Assembly (NCBI GenBank): GCA_001687465.1
Contig: LVLI01000158.1
Location: 17,614-81,613 of the forward strand
Length of the DNA: 64,000 bases
Reading direction: 5' to 3'
Origin: Halocafeteria seosinensis
Taxonomy: Eukaryota; Sar; Bigyra; Bicosoecida
Shown here one piece after another: positions 42,807 to 55,800 of this stretch (position 1 is its first letter; each line of letters opens with the position of its first letter). The notes beneath the pieces were generated by a model that made no database searches, was not told the origin of the DNA, and saw only the letters and a list, made by a program, of their open reading frames with translations. The position numbers were made by a program, and so were the translations under genes.

Positions 42807-43369
42807 AGATGGTGCAGTGCCATTAGAGCCCGTATCTCCTGTAGAAGCAAATGAACGGCAAATCAAGCTCAATTTGTGGCTCAAACTTCGCTACTGAGCA
42901 CTGCGGTGATAAACTAGTAAATGGGCGTGGTGGTCCATGGAGGATGCTGGCTCGTCTAGCGTAGCAGTTGACTGGTTTGCTTCCGGTAGGAGCAATGCTG
43001 TAAGCTTGTCAGAATCGAGTGCGCTGCATGCAGTGGAGCGAGAAGTTTATCACTCGATGTGTTCACGAATGATAGAAACTTCTTTTGGGGGGGCCTCTCG
43101 ACTAAGTTCGAGATACCGTTGCATGAAGGCTATTGGGTATTAGGCTCTGGTTCCCCTATTTTGCCGTGGAAACCGCCAGCGACCTGTATCACTCGCGTTG
43201 ATAGACCTGCGGAATGGTCGAGAGCTTTCTAAACCTGAAGTTCAGTTCAGCTCTGGGTAAGTGGGGTGTGTGTGTAGGTGCTCTATTACTCTGTAGACAA
43301 AATTCGAATCAAACGGACAATAAACATGATAAGAAGTAAAGTATACAGTAGCTAACTGTCCGTGGTATA
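42807..43369. other. Spacer downstream of glutaminyl cyclase
   Basis: No gene recognised. A 69-codon open frame at 42937-43143 has no protein-like features beyond its length. Confidence 0.45.
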
Positions 43370-43428
43370 ACACCCGCGAATTTTGAATAAATTTAATAAT
43401 TTAGCAAAAATATAAATGTATATTAATT
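43370..43428 (+). repeat. AT-rich dispersed block, second copy
   Basis: Begins acacccgcgaattttgaata and continues through an A/T-only run to tatattaatta. It matches the reverse complement of 20550-20608 with few differences. It lies about 160 bases beyond the 3' end of the degenerate NTPase gene, suggesting it marks an element boundary. Confidence 0.65.
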
Positions 43429-43584
43429 ACAGTAGTTATCATAAGTAGTTAGTGGTATGGAACCGATACAACGATACTAATTCGTCGTACCATGATATTT
43501 TATGAATTAGTGAAGAAGTATGATGTGTTACTTTCTTGCCTGTGCCCTGATACATGAAAAGGAGTCTCTACTATCATTGGATTT

Positions 43585-44922
43585 CTAGGGGGCTGTCCGA
43601 ATCTCCACTTCCTCCTGATAAGGGGGACCCGTCCGACTCTTCGACTGCTTCAGTTCCTCCGTACACACCCGCTCAAAGTCATAAAAAGTCTGGTTTCGAA
43701 ATTTTTTCACCATGTAGTCGTGAACGTATTTGCTTTCAAAGCACGAGCAGTCTGAGCGATCACCACTAAGCACATTACCTGCGTCAAGGAAATCCTGTAC
43801 CGGTAGGACGTTAATGTCAAAGCCATACTGTGACACAAGAGGGAGCAGCGTTTTTCTACCAAAATATTTAAAGGAACTGCCTACATTGACAGAGAAGAGT
43901 TCACCACCGCATGCACAACAGTACATGTGTATCGAGGCAACCCCCTCCCTTCGCTCCGTATTTTGCGGAGATAGTTTCTCTGGCTTCGTAATATGCTTCC
44001 CTGGCTACTACCCTTAGCTGGTCCCGGATCATGTATAATTCCTGCTTGGTAACAGAAGGAACAGGCCTGTATTGCTGGAGATCAAGAGGCTTGCTACCGA
44101 TGACGTGCCAAACTCAACGCCACAATTCTGGATCCTCTATTCCTTTAGCTTTCAGAAGATATTCGTTGGTTTCGTCTCGCTTAAGGTTTCCAAATATTAC
44201 TTTTTTAGCAGACACATGGTCCGACATCTGCTTAATTTTGTGCATTCCTTCTCCGGGGGAGTAATAAGAACCACTTGAAATTGAGATCTTTTCTCCCGAG
44301 CCGCTATGCGTCCAAATAGAACGCATATTTTCATCTCTTCCTGAGGTGCTAAGTTAATATCATCGACCACTACCAATGGGTAGGACCGCGTTGTTTTGTA
44401 CAGTTTGGTCAGTGCGGTTCCGAGGGGGACTTGCATCCGGGGTTGCACTTTTGCCTTCCCTCCGACTTTTAGTTTAAAGCACTTTCGGAAAGGTCTCCAA
44501 GTGTTTGCGAATCGGTAGCTGAGGTACAAAAGACTTGTAGAACGTGTAACATCTGCACCGTACCAAACCTGGAAAGGTGTAGATTCCAGCGGACGGAATG
44601 GATTCGATCGATTGACGTAATAATGTCGCCGTCGTTTGTCGTCTATCTGGTCCAGTAAATTAGTTTTGGGCTCCATCAACAATTGAACAAGCCTTTCGTC
44701 GATAGAAAGTCTCCGATACGGAATATACCGGTAGGGCTCCACCAGCAGCTGACCAGCTCTACCGACGCCAACGTGGGCCAACATATTTTGAGACCCTTTC
44801 GTCCCAAGTGTAAGGGATAACGTCATACGCAATAGCGATTGAGAGACATAATCCAAATAGACAATTACAATAAAACACGAAGAGTATAACCTGCCATATA
44901 TCGAGTTCACAAAACCAGACAT
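43585..44922 (-). pseudogene. Decayed P-loop NTPase (STAND/archaeal-ATPase-like), dispersed family
   Basis: Three minus-strand frames together read as one ATPase. Frame one (44922 to about 44270) contains FQVWYGADVTRSTSLLYLSY, where a Walker A would be GxxxxGK[ST] but the key Gly-Lys is Arg-Ser. It also contains a convincing Walker B, YPLVVVDDINLAPQEE, and the strand FQVVLITPPEKE. A frameshift leads to SDHVSAKKVIFGNLKRDET and the winged-helix-like GIEDPELWR. There the frame meets a TGA and continues in phase as VWHVIGSKPLDLQQYRP. A second frameshift near 43930-43950 leads to HMYCCACGGELFSVNVGSSF and the natural stop at 43585. Loss of Walker A, one nonsense codon and two frameshifts mark a pseudogene. 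A related remnant lies at 20783-20900. Multi-copy NTPases of this kind are known from protist effector-like or selfish families, but assignment to one is open. Confidence 0.7.
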
Positions 44923-46698
44923 AAAATCTCATAGGTAAATGAGTAAACCAGTTACAAGAACCTCCAAACCATGCCAAGGAACCACGCACAAGAAGTCACC
45001 TGTTGCGCGTCGGCGTCTGATACGTTCATATTGCCAGGCTCACGACAACATCAATCTACTGCAGATAACATAAACAATGTGCAGAGGTTTCCTAAACTAA
45101 CTTCTTTTCTGGGCAGAAAAGTGAATGATGTGGATGGGGGTTGCGTTGGCTAAACACGCGATACGCACTTCTACTGTGGTGACGTTCGGCCGCTTCTTAC
45201 CCTGTAGTTTCGCTAGGAGATTTTTGCTGAGGGTTTTCTGATAGGGTTTATGGGGAAAGTTCACGGTTTCTCCAACTTGAAGCAACCAAGAGTGGAGTCA
45301 CTCACTACCGGTAGGACTTCCCACAAAAAAGGATAAAAAATAAAAAATGGGGGAGTAGGCATACACATACACGTTATATTGTATTATACGAAAGCTAAAA
45401 ACAACATTGGGACAGATGTTTTGTCCAGGAGGACAATCAACCGACCAGAAAGACTGTATGCTACTATTGGTACGACTGCTCCCCTCCGCCGAGTGGCCAC
45501 ACCATTCAGTGGTTGGTAGTGAATGAAATATACACTCCGGGGTTAGCTAATAGGGCCAGAATCCGTAGCTACTCAGCTAGCTGGGTAGTAGTTTGTGGTT
45601 AAGAAGACGTCATGTTCCGGTGAAGAGACATCATTCCTTACCATTGTACTTTCAACTGAAAGACACCGTGAAGGCAACTATTTGTTTTAATTTCTGAGGA
45701 ACAATGACAAAGTTTTTCGTTTCTATCCATGACACTAGTGATAGTATTTGCTCGTAGTAGGGTGAACGAGTATATCATGGAGACACTACAATGTAGAGCT
45801 CCGTGGTAACAGCATACCGGTATATGGTATATGTGTGTGTGTGTGTATGGTAACAGTGGTGGTAATTAGGGATGCTGCTACAAATCCATCCAAGCATTTA
45901 CCCGGGGCAGACGATCCCAATAGACTAATGTCATTAGATTTGGGTTTGAAATGGAGATAAGGACACTCAATGAAGGACAACAGGACACTGCCGGCAGGAC
46001 GTCGATGTCAGCGGCAAGTTGCAGACGACACGAGTGTACGACCAAACGAGCATCATGAANNATGGAAATACACTCAGTATGCTACACACAATTAAGTGGT
46101 ATCGACGATGCGTGTTTTGAGTTGGGATCAGGAGGTACATACACTAAAAAAATCCCCCACGATCCGCCGTCTTGAAAATACACTGATTCCAATTCAGTTG
46201 GCACACGACATACATCGGCTTTGCAGCTCAGCAAGCTCTCTGACGAAGAGAACATCCGGCTGATTGGAATGATATGAGTTTTATGATACCACACTTGGTT
46301 CCGCGAGTCGTGCGAGGGTGGAGGGACATTGACGGAAATGTGGTACTACACATTCAACATTATCACCGTCCAGGCTCGCAACTTCACGATACATAATCGT
46401 AAAAATGGAGCATCCGCAATCAACAATGCTTCTCTGTTAGGCTTGGTACCATGAAAGAATGAGGAGTGATTCTTCCGAACTTGTCACTTGCGGATGACGT
46501 GGCACATTTCCCTGGACTGACGTCAGTGGCGGCACATCACACCGATCAACCTTATTTCTCCTTACAGTGCATATGCAATTGTGGGGGCTTGACATTCATT
46601 CTGTTAACGTTTGTCCCCTTCGAAAGCTGGTGGTGTTTGTTAACTCAGGTCTACAGTGACTACACTGTACCCTCGTCGAGTTCAAATTGCAAAACACA
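44923..46698. other. Gene-poor region upstream of CRY-DASH
   Basis: No gene is supported. A minus-strand stretch at 45097-45285 (with KPYQKTLSKNLLAKLQGKK) could be the beginning of the NTPase pseudogene but cannot be joined to it. A (GT)n run is at 45832-45846 and an assembly gap (NN) is at 46060-46061. The remaining short frames look random. Confidence 0.45.
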
Positions 46699-48608
46699 AT
46701 GGCAGCAAAATTGAAATCAGGAACCGGTATAGTCTGGTTCAAAACGTCCGATCTGCGTTTGTTAGATCATGCACCATTGTGGAATGCTCACCAAACCCAC
46801 GAGAGGGTGCTCCACGTTTTCTGCTTCGACCCGACATGGTTACGTGCTACACAATTTGGCTTCCCTAAGTGGGGAAAACACAGGGTTCGCTTCCTGGTAG
46901 AGAGTGTACAAACCTTAAGAGAAGTAAATGAATAGTTTCATACAAATGCATGGGATCACATATTTCTTGATAGTCTACATGCAATTGCTGCAGAACTTGC
47001 GGAATCGTGGCTCTGAACTGCTGGTGAGACAAGAAGGGCCGGAAAAAGTCATTCCAGATCTGGCGCGATTTGTGAACGCGTCGACAGTACATTTCCATCG
47101 CGAAACGTGTTCGGAGGAATTGTCTACCGTCAATGCGGTCCGGAAGGGATTAGGAAGCACGGAAGTTCGGTAAGTAAGAATTGCACCGGTATCATACACG
47201 CATCTACAATGCGTGGATCCGCTCCGGAGCTACGATATTCTTGCATATACTATTCAGGGAATACTGGGGAAACACGCTATACGATATCCAAGATCTTCCA
47301 TGGAATCCAACTGATAACAATTTCCCAGACGTCTACACACAGTTCCGGAAAGGAGTGGAATCAAAATGTCGCGTTCAGGAGCCATATGGAGTTCCTAGGT
47401 TTTGTCCCGTAAGTAATGGGACCGTAAACGGCTACGAAGTAATCAAAACTTAATTGTGGTCTGACTATGCGCAGACACCTGAGTTAGAGGAAAATTCAAC
47501 TCATATCTGGGGAAGCATTCCAGAAGCGGCGTCTATCGCCCTTCCCGATGTGTACAGTGTCCGAGGAAAGCGGCATCTGAGCAGCCCTCCAGCGCAGGGA
47601 TGTTCTGATGGACGCTCTTCTCTGAAATTTATTGGAGGAGAAGATCACGCTCTAGATAGAGTGAATGATTACATTTGGAAAACTGAATCGATCAAAACGT
47701 ACAAAGAGACACGAAACGGGTTTAAGGGAGCAAACTATTCCAGTAAATTTTCACCGTGGTTAGCTATGGGGTATGTATTGTAAACTGGAGGGAGAATAGT
47801 GTCGTCTGAAGTAATGGAAATTCTTGCTGGTCACACCACACGCAGATGTATATCTCCGCGGACCATTTTCAAGGAGTTGAAGGAGTACGAAGCTACGCGC
47901 TGCAAGAACAAGAGTACATACTGGCTAGTTTTTGAACTGATATGGAGAGACTTCTTCCGTTTCGCCAGCCTGAAATGGGGGAACTCATTATTTCAGCTCA
48001 GTGGTCCCCGAGGAAATACTGAAAAGCATGGATATGAAACCTGGAGACACGATACTGACTTGATCCAAGCATGGTGTGAAGGTAGAACCGGCTTTCCGAT
48101 CATCGATGCGAACACGCGAGAGTTGGGACACACTGGTTTCATGAGTAACCGGGGTAGACAGATAGTTGCTTCGTTCTTTGTCAAAGACATGGAGCAGGAC
48201 TGGAGAATCGGAGCTGCCTGGTTTGAATCGCTGCTACTGGACCACGACCCAACATCCAACTATGGTAACTGGACGTACGTGGCAGGTGTAGGTGCAGATC
48301 CTCGCGAGAATCGGTACTTCCTCGTGCCAAAACAAAGTTCAAAGTTTGACAAGAACGCCGATTACATCCGGGTTTGGGTTCCTGAAGTAGCTGCCTGGCC
48401 ACTCTCTTCTGTCCACAATCCACCGCAGTCTTCGTTCCCTACTTCGGACTACCCCGTTCCAACGGTGAGACTATTGGCATACAGGAGTTCCTCGCACGGC
48501 AAGCGTCACGGGCAAGCCACAAAGGACAATACGATCCCTAATGCAAACCAACGCGGAGGAAGCGGGAGGAAAAAACGAGTGCAACACCTGATGACAGACT
48601 TTATGTAG
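46699..48608 (+). CDS. CRY-DASH cryptochrome/photolyase, five exons
   Basis: Exons are 46699-46923, 46994-47169, 47258-47408, 47475-47770 and 47846-48608, 536 residues. Introns are 66-88 nt and all phases fit. The antenna-binding alpha/beta domain starts at MAAKLKSGTGIVWFKTSDLR. EYWGNTLYDIQDLPW and FPDVYTQFRKGVESKC are typical of the DASH class. The FAD domain shows [67 protein letters not shown] and SNYGNWTYVAGVGADPREN, which is decisive for CRY-DASH over other photolyases. These proteins repair cyclobutane pyrimidine dimers in single-stranded DNA using light and may signal blue light. The antenna motif is FKTSDLR where FRNDLR is usual, a one-residue insertion. The C-terminal 70 residues are basic and Ser/Gly-rich, perhaps for nuclear targeting. 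Confidence 0.95.
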
Positions 48609-49804
48609 CAGTTGAGAGAGCGTTGCAAGTTGGTTGCTCACAGGCGGATGTGATTTTATGAGACGCACTGGGCCACTAATGGTCGAAAGGGGCTCGCGAT
48701 GACCCATGAAGGCTCTTCTATGCCTCAATACGAGATGATTATACGGCGTTTTTCCATACCCAGCTAGGTAGAATCACTCGGTAAGGTCCGAGTTCCCAAT
48801 TAGCTGCTCGCTAGTCCTTGCTGATGGAGCAATATCCAGTGAATCCAGCGTATCTAGGCTCGCCTCCAGAAGATCTATGGAAGCTGCGTTCCAGTGTGCC
48901 TCGCATCCCACGAACACGTCATGATTCCTTGCTTTGACCGATCTCTGGCGCTTTGAGTGCAAGCATGAGTACTTTGTACTTAACTGGGTCGTCACGCTGC
49001 AATATATCGCTGTACAATACATCTATTACACACAAGATTTAGTTTTCGCTCCTTCCCTAGCATACGTCCATACTACCGTACTACATACGTACCACAGTTC
49101 CAGAGTCTCTCCAACTCATCACTCGAAGGTTTGTTTGTGTCCTTGAAGCCCGGCTTCAAGACAGTTTCTGCCGGAGCTTCTTTCCTCCTGCGACCTCGCC
49201 CGGGGGGAGTTCAGGGGGAGGTCGCATGTCTTCTGTGCACGACGTTCATACCAGACAAGACTCAAATTCGGCTGTCTTGGCAAGCACAAGAAGAGCAGTG
49301 AAGCGAAAACGTGCGTGTCGACGAAACAGACCGGTTTTTTCATCCTTTTCTTTTCTCCTTTTTTGTCTTTGATTCTTGGGCGTGCGACGACGAGGTGTTC
49401 GTTCCACGTCCATCAAAGCCAACAAACCTACGCATTTTATATTGGACAAAAAGTCCCGAGAATTGCCTGCATAACCCAGACAAGAGATTGTTGGACGTCA
49501 AGTCGGATCCACGAGTGCACAAACGAAACGCTGCAACTCCCAGCGTATGTTCCTTCCTGTTGTTTTTTTGAGCGAGAGGGTGGAAAAAGAGAACGCTGGA
49601 CCAAACTTTTTCGTCTTCCGTGCACGATCACAACCACATAAAACGAGAAAACGACGTTTCTAGCCAGAGTACAGTAGTCTCAAGTGTACCTAGTGGTTAC
49701 ATACGAAAAGAGAGCCAAACGATTGGTTATCTAGCCTCAATCCGAAGTGCATAACACCGCCCGGTGTGGGCAGAGAGGTAAGTGACAACAACCGCGGTTT
49801 GAAA
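48609..49804. other. Spacer before the giant gene, with two hairpins
   Basis: No gene recognised. Two perfect inverted repeats lie close together. One has arms cttgaagcc (49142-49150) and ggcttcaag (49152-49160); the other has arms tgcgacctc (49189-49197) and gaggtcgca (49218-49226). A 108-codon frame near 49315-49641 contains a hydrophobic run but no ATG start. The last 150 bases probably hold the promoter and 5' UTR of the giant gene. Confidence 0.45.
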
Positions 49805-52800
49805 ATGGGTATGAAGCATGATCGTACAGATTGTGCGGGGACGATGCGAAGTCGCTCCCAAGGAACGCACTTTGTTTTGGTGATTGTACTGGCAATTCTT
49901 CTCTCCTCGGCTCGGGAACTGAATGCGCAAGATTCGGGTTCGCGTAAGTCTCAACCATTCAATGGCTGGATCTTAGTCAATTGCATCTCCGTATATTTCC
50001 CGAAGGCTCGCAGCAAGCCCGTCTGGGAGCATTTCGCCCACGACCTCGATCAGCCCTTCGGAGACGAGCAGTGAGACACCCTCGGTTTCGATGACGCCTT
50101 CCCCCTCCACCAGCGCTTCCGTGACGAGCAGTGAGAGTGTGACCCAGACTCCCTCGGTTTCCGTCACGCCTTCGATCTCGAGCAGCCCATCGGTGACGAG
50201 CAGTGAGACTGCGTCTCAGACCCCCTCAGAGACTGCGTCCAGCACTGCCTCAGAAACCGCGTCCAACACGGGCACGAGCACACCGTCTGTGACCAGTAGC
50301 GAGACTATGACACCCTCTACAACTGCCACATTCTCCCCGAATTTTCTGATCCCTTGCGATTTCTTGTTGGATCTAGAGGACCATATACCGACTCACGGGG
50401 AGCAATGTAGCTTAGATAAGCGATTCTTGCTTATTCCAGCGGAAGAGAGCTGCTTTCTTCCTCCTGGAGTCTACGATACCGACATAATGTGTGTTGCTGG
50501 TAATTTGACCATCCATGGCAACACAACCTTCAAAGCGCAGCGTCACATCCACGTGCTTGAAAGTGGCAGGATCGATGGTACTGCCAATGGCTCCCCCGCA
50601 GGAGAATCTTCCAATGTATGCTACAATCCCTCTCCCTCTAGTGGCTGTGGTGGTGGGCACGGTGGTGATGGAGGACGAGGATGTCTTGGTTGCGGGGACT
50701 TCATGTTTCCGGATACTCCGGGGCCTGGAGGCGACGGGCCAATGGGAGGAAGCGGTGGTGCTGCCCTTCATCTGGAAGCTAACAGCACTATTGATGGCTG
50801 GGTTCAAATAGATGGAGAAGTGCTTCTGAACGGGGAAGATGCGCAAGCTACGTCTGACGACTCTGGTGGCGGCGCGGGGGGGTCATTCTTTAGCTTCTCT
50901 CGACAGTTCCTGGGCGATGGAACTGTAAGAGCCAATGGAGGAGCAAGTGACCTTGGCGGTGGAGGAGGGGGAGGTAGAATTTCAGTGATCGCATTGGACA
51001 TTGCGTTTTCTGGCACTCTGGAGACAAATGGGGGTCATGGGGAAGATTCGGGGGCACCAGGCACTGTATATAGGGAAAATACCACGTATGCTTGGTTGGA
51101 GATTGCCTCACCGCTGACCGACTTGGAGGAAGATGTGTTTACTCGCCTATCTGTTGCCGACGAAGTTGAGAGATCGTTGGACAAACTTGATTTAGCTTGT
51201 GGTGGAAGAGTCGCCACTGAAGTGAGGGACATCGAGATTCACACTTTCTTCAGCCAGTGCACCGCTCCGCAGGGCTCTGATCTGCAGGTCGAAGAAGACA
51301 GCAAGCTCGTTCTCCTATCACGAACTGGAAGTACTGAAAAAGAAGGAAATTGGTTCGATGCTTTTGGGATAAACGTTCATGTATCACCCCTTGGAATTTT
51401 GCGGATTCCCTCGAGGTTATCGGTCAAAAATGCAGTTTGGAATCTCCAAGGTAAACTCTTGGATGTTTCCAGTGTAGAGCTGGATGACGATTCGATGCTT
51501 ACACTGGGTTCCGACGGAAGTGCCGGCGGAGAGGGTCACAGTGTGAAAGGGGAATTTTCCATCGCCTCTTGGACATTGCGGAGTAATTCAGAGCTCCGCG
51601 CAAAAGATGGAGTAAAAATCATATCCTCAAGCTCAAAATTTACATGCGAAGGCACGTCCACACTTCATTTGGATGGCTCAGTTACACTGTTTGCAGAAAC
51701 TGATGTTGACATTGCTCCCGGTTGCAACGTTTCTGGAGTTGGTACTGGGCACAAAGGGGGATCTGCCGACAGGCAGTGCGTAAATTCTACTTGGCCTGCG
51801 GGAGGTGCTTTTGGAGGCTATGAAGGTCAAGGCGAGGTTGGTCCCTGCGGGTCGTTTTCTTGGCCTACATCCAAAGGCATGGGAGGCGGTGGTCCGGAGA
51901 ATGGGGGGAGTGGTGGAGGTGCGTTATTGATGAAGTCGAATGGGGTCATTAGCGTCAATGGATCGATCAACATGGACGGTGTCAAAGGAAGCAATAACGA
52001 AACGTGTTTGGACGCCGGGGGAGGTGGATCAGGTGGAAGTATTCTATTATTTGCCCGGCAGTTGAGAGGAGGGGGCTTGATTAGCGCCAGTGGAGCAGCT
52101 GCCGGCAGTTGCTCCGAGGCTGAAGACAGCCCTGGATCTGGTTCGGGTGGGAGGATTGCGTTGTATTCACACACAAATGATTCGTTTCAGGGGGAAATGC
52201 GCGCTGCAGGTGGAGAAGCCGCCGCTGGTGGGGGCAAGCCAGCAGCAGCAGGCACAATATACATAGCTACAAGTCATGATGATGACGATCACGCAGCTCT
52301 TTGGGAAGCAAGAGGAACGGAGGAATGCACTACTTGCAATGTGACCAAATGGATGGAGATAAACAACTTTGGCCTTGCAACTTGGGGTGTTGAGCCCATG
52401 GTTGCTACAGCGATTTCCGTGGCTGCAGGAGAGCATCTACAGCTTGACTACTTGGATGTGCTTGGTGGGGCTCATGCGCGATTGGAATCATCGGCTGTCA
52501 CACGCTCCTCTCTTGGCGTATGGCAGTTACGAGGGGATCAGTCTGGAAGCTTGACCGTGGCAAACGGAAACAATCTTACGTTCACCGGATTACATCAGCG
52601 TTTCGAACGACCTACTACCAGATTCGAGCGCAAGCTTACTGACGGTGTTTTTTCGCACAAGCAAGTATCCGAGCTCCTCATTGTTGAAGCAGTGCTTGAC
52701 TTGCATGATTCTCCGGCAATAGTTGTCCAGGATGAAAGTAGTGTGCATTTCCCGGCTGTAACTGTGATCTCCCGGGATATCTTAATCCTACGCGAAGGGA

Positions 52801-55800
52801 GTACCGTTGATTTCCAAAGCTTAATCGCTACAGGAAATTGGACTTTAGCCTTAGATTCCCATAGCCAAAGCAGTGGGATGAATTCTGGAGAGTATAGTTT
52901 TGATACCGTCCAGCTTATGGACCACGTGAAGGTAGACTTGACGGATGTTACTCGGATAGATGCTCTTGAGTGGGAGTTACTGGACTTCAGTGATCTTGAA
53001 TGGAGCAATGCATATTCTGATAAGCTCAAGCTCAACGTAGCAGAGTTATTTGTTGTGTCTTCTTCCGCGTCAGCAACTGGTAACCGAGGAGGAATGCTTG
53101 CTAATGCAGCAGACCCATCGAGCGAATGTAGTATCGCCGATCAAGTTGATGGTTCCGGTGGTATACACGCTGGTTTTAGTGGAAGATCCTTGCAAAACAT
53201 AAGTGTTCCCTGTGGTAACTACACATCCCCTCAAATTCGAGGCAGCGGGGGAAGAAACGGCACTGATATGGCTCACGGTGGAACAGGTGGAGGCGCGTTA
53301 GTATTGAAGGTAAACTCGAGTCCCTCGTCTTGTATAATTATTGACGGGGTAGTTGAAGTTAACGGCGGGGAAGGCGAAGCAGGTGGCGGGAATGATGAGG
53401 TCGCCGGCGGTGGTGGTGCGGGAGGAAGTCTTGTTGTACAAACTCGTTCTTTCGGTGGCAACGGCAGTCTTTATAGCCTAGGTGGTGACGGCGGAAGTCA
53501 CACTGATAGTGCAGGATGGGGTGGGAGCGGCTCAGGTGGCCGCATTGCGATCGAGACCGAAATAACTTCATTCGGAGGTAGCGTCTTCGCCTACGGAGGA
53601 AGTGGGCCATATCCTGGTGGTGCTGGCACTGTCTATTGGAATGTCCTGAATGCATCCCACGGCGATCCCCAACGTGTGCTCCGGGTGGACAATCATGGAA
53701 TAGGATGCTGTGCTTTAACGACCCTCGGCGACGACTTGCCCTCGCGAGCTCTTCTGGATAGTATTTCTGTTGAGGGTGGTGGTCATTTCTCGCCTGCTTT
53801 ACCCCGCGATGACCATAATCCCTTGACAGTTCAAATTGGCACGTTCTCCGGTGATTCGGAAAGCTTTTTGAAAGTGCACAACGGATCCCACCTGCTAGTT
53901 TTGGGAGTAGACCTAAGTGAAGGATTTCTTGACTCTGAGAAGACCACGCTCGATGAAGATTCTTCCCAACGGATAGTCTCTTTCAAGCGGGTATATTTGT
54001 CCGCGGGACTGACAGTACGGAACCTTGATTTTGAAGTAGAGAAAGGGGCCACCATAGACCTTCCAGATAACACTTCCTTTGTTAACAATGAGGTCGATGT
54101 ATTTGGTACATTTGCTGGCAGAACGAATCTACATCTGGGTCGCAATTGCAATCTTTCATTGCACGGTGTTTCCAGTGGATCTGAGGTGGGTGCCCCGGGC
54201 ATCTACGAGTGGGGGGACTTCTCAATGGCAGGAAATGCAAGATTAATACTGGATAATGTTCGCAATATTTCAACGGCTTCTGTGATGCTGCTCGACTATA
54301 GTTCGATTACAGCTACAAACAATGACTCACTCGGCTTGGAAATATATGCTGAGAGAAGTTTTCGCACTGGTGAAGAAACGCTGATCGACTTGACAGGAGG
54401 AGGTATGCCATCGAATGAAGTGGATCCGGAATCAGATTGCAGACGTGCGACTAATCCTAGTGGCCTTGGTGGAGCCGGAGGATCACTTGGCGGGCGAGGC
54501 GGAAACTCTACATCTCCTGCATGTGGAGTATTTGACCGACCGATGCTGCGTGGTTCTGGAGGCGAAGCAGCTTTTGGAGCGTCCGGAGGGGCTGGTGGTG
54601 GTGCATTAAAAGTAGTTACTAAACTTTTTGAAGAAGCATTCATCAGAATCAACGGTACGATTGAGTGTAATGGAAACAGGGGGGCACTTGTTGGGAATAT
54701 AGGTTCAGGTGGCGGTAGTGGCGGGACCATTACTATTGAGACAAGCCTTTTTGAAGGAGGAGGTGGTCTATACGCGGATGGAGGGGTAGGTGGAGACGGC
54801 GGAGGATCAGGAGCCGGTGGAAGAATATCGATACTATCAGAGCGTTCAACATTCAATGGCATTCTGTCAGCCTCCTCGTCAGAGGAATTTCCTGCATCCC
54901 CAGGTGTCGTTTTTGTGGAGGAAGCATCACTAGGACAAGGAAAACTCTCCGTTGATGGCGTTGCGGATTCTGCCTATTCCCAGGAGGTGCTAGTCGATGC
55001 GACTTGTTACTATGGACACAACGTGACAAGTATGTCATTTGTGCAGACGGACCACATAGGATTGTTGCTTGGATCTCGGAGTGACATTGACTCTCCTTAC
55101 GACGTGTTAGCGAAAGGGGAAGTGGGCTTGCGTGTAGAGTGTTACGACTGTGGTGAATATGGTTCACTGAGGTACAACATGGGTGGAACTCTGCACTTGA
55201 AGCAATCGTCGACCTTGACGTTGATGGGCAATATATCTTCCTTACAGCTGGACAGCGTCTATATTCTGAATGGTTCTACCCTCTCCTCGGTCGGTACAGT
55301 TGTGGGCTTGATGGAGATATCGTTTATTGATACCCTGTACGTCGATAGTAACAGTTCGGTAGATTTTTCTGCACTTGGGTACCCCAGCGGAGAAGCTGAT
55401 GTTGACGCTGGGTGCTCGGGAAGCGAAAAGGCATCGGGTGGCAGTCTTGGAGGCTTTGGAGGCGGCAGCGACGTTGGTCTTCCGTGTGGGGACTTAGTTG
55501 AACCGACAACTGGGGGCAGCGGTGGTGGGTCGGAACTTGGAGGTCGTGGGGGTGGTGCACTGTTCTTGAATGGTGGATCCTCCTCTACATCGTCCCTCTA
55601 CCTTGGTGGTAGTATTTTAGTCAGCGGGCAAAATGGGCAGGGGAAGAACAATGAATTTGGAGGAGGGGGGAGCGGTGGTAGCCTGTATGTCGATGTCGCG
55701 CAGCTAAGCGGAGCGGGCAAATTTGTTGCAAATGGTGGTAATGCGGCCCGAGATGGCGACCAGTTTGCATCAAATGCGTCTGCTGGCTCTGGCGGCCGTA

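Noticed and set aside
45786-46294. Short minus-strand frames near the assembly gap
   Set aside because: No start context, splice partner or similarity; the surrounding DNA is low in coding signal.
49315-49641. 108-codon frame with a hydrophobic start that might be a secreted protein
   Set aside because: It opens with GTG, has no in-frame ATG near the start and no recognisable protein features.
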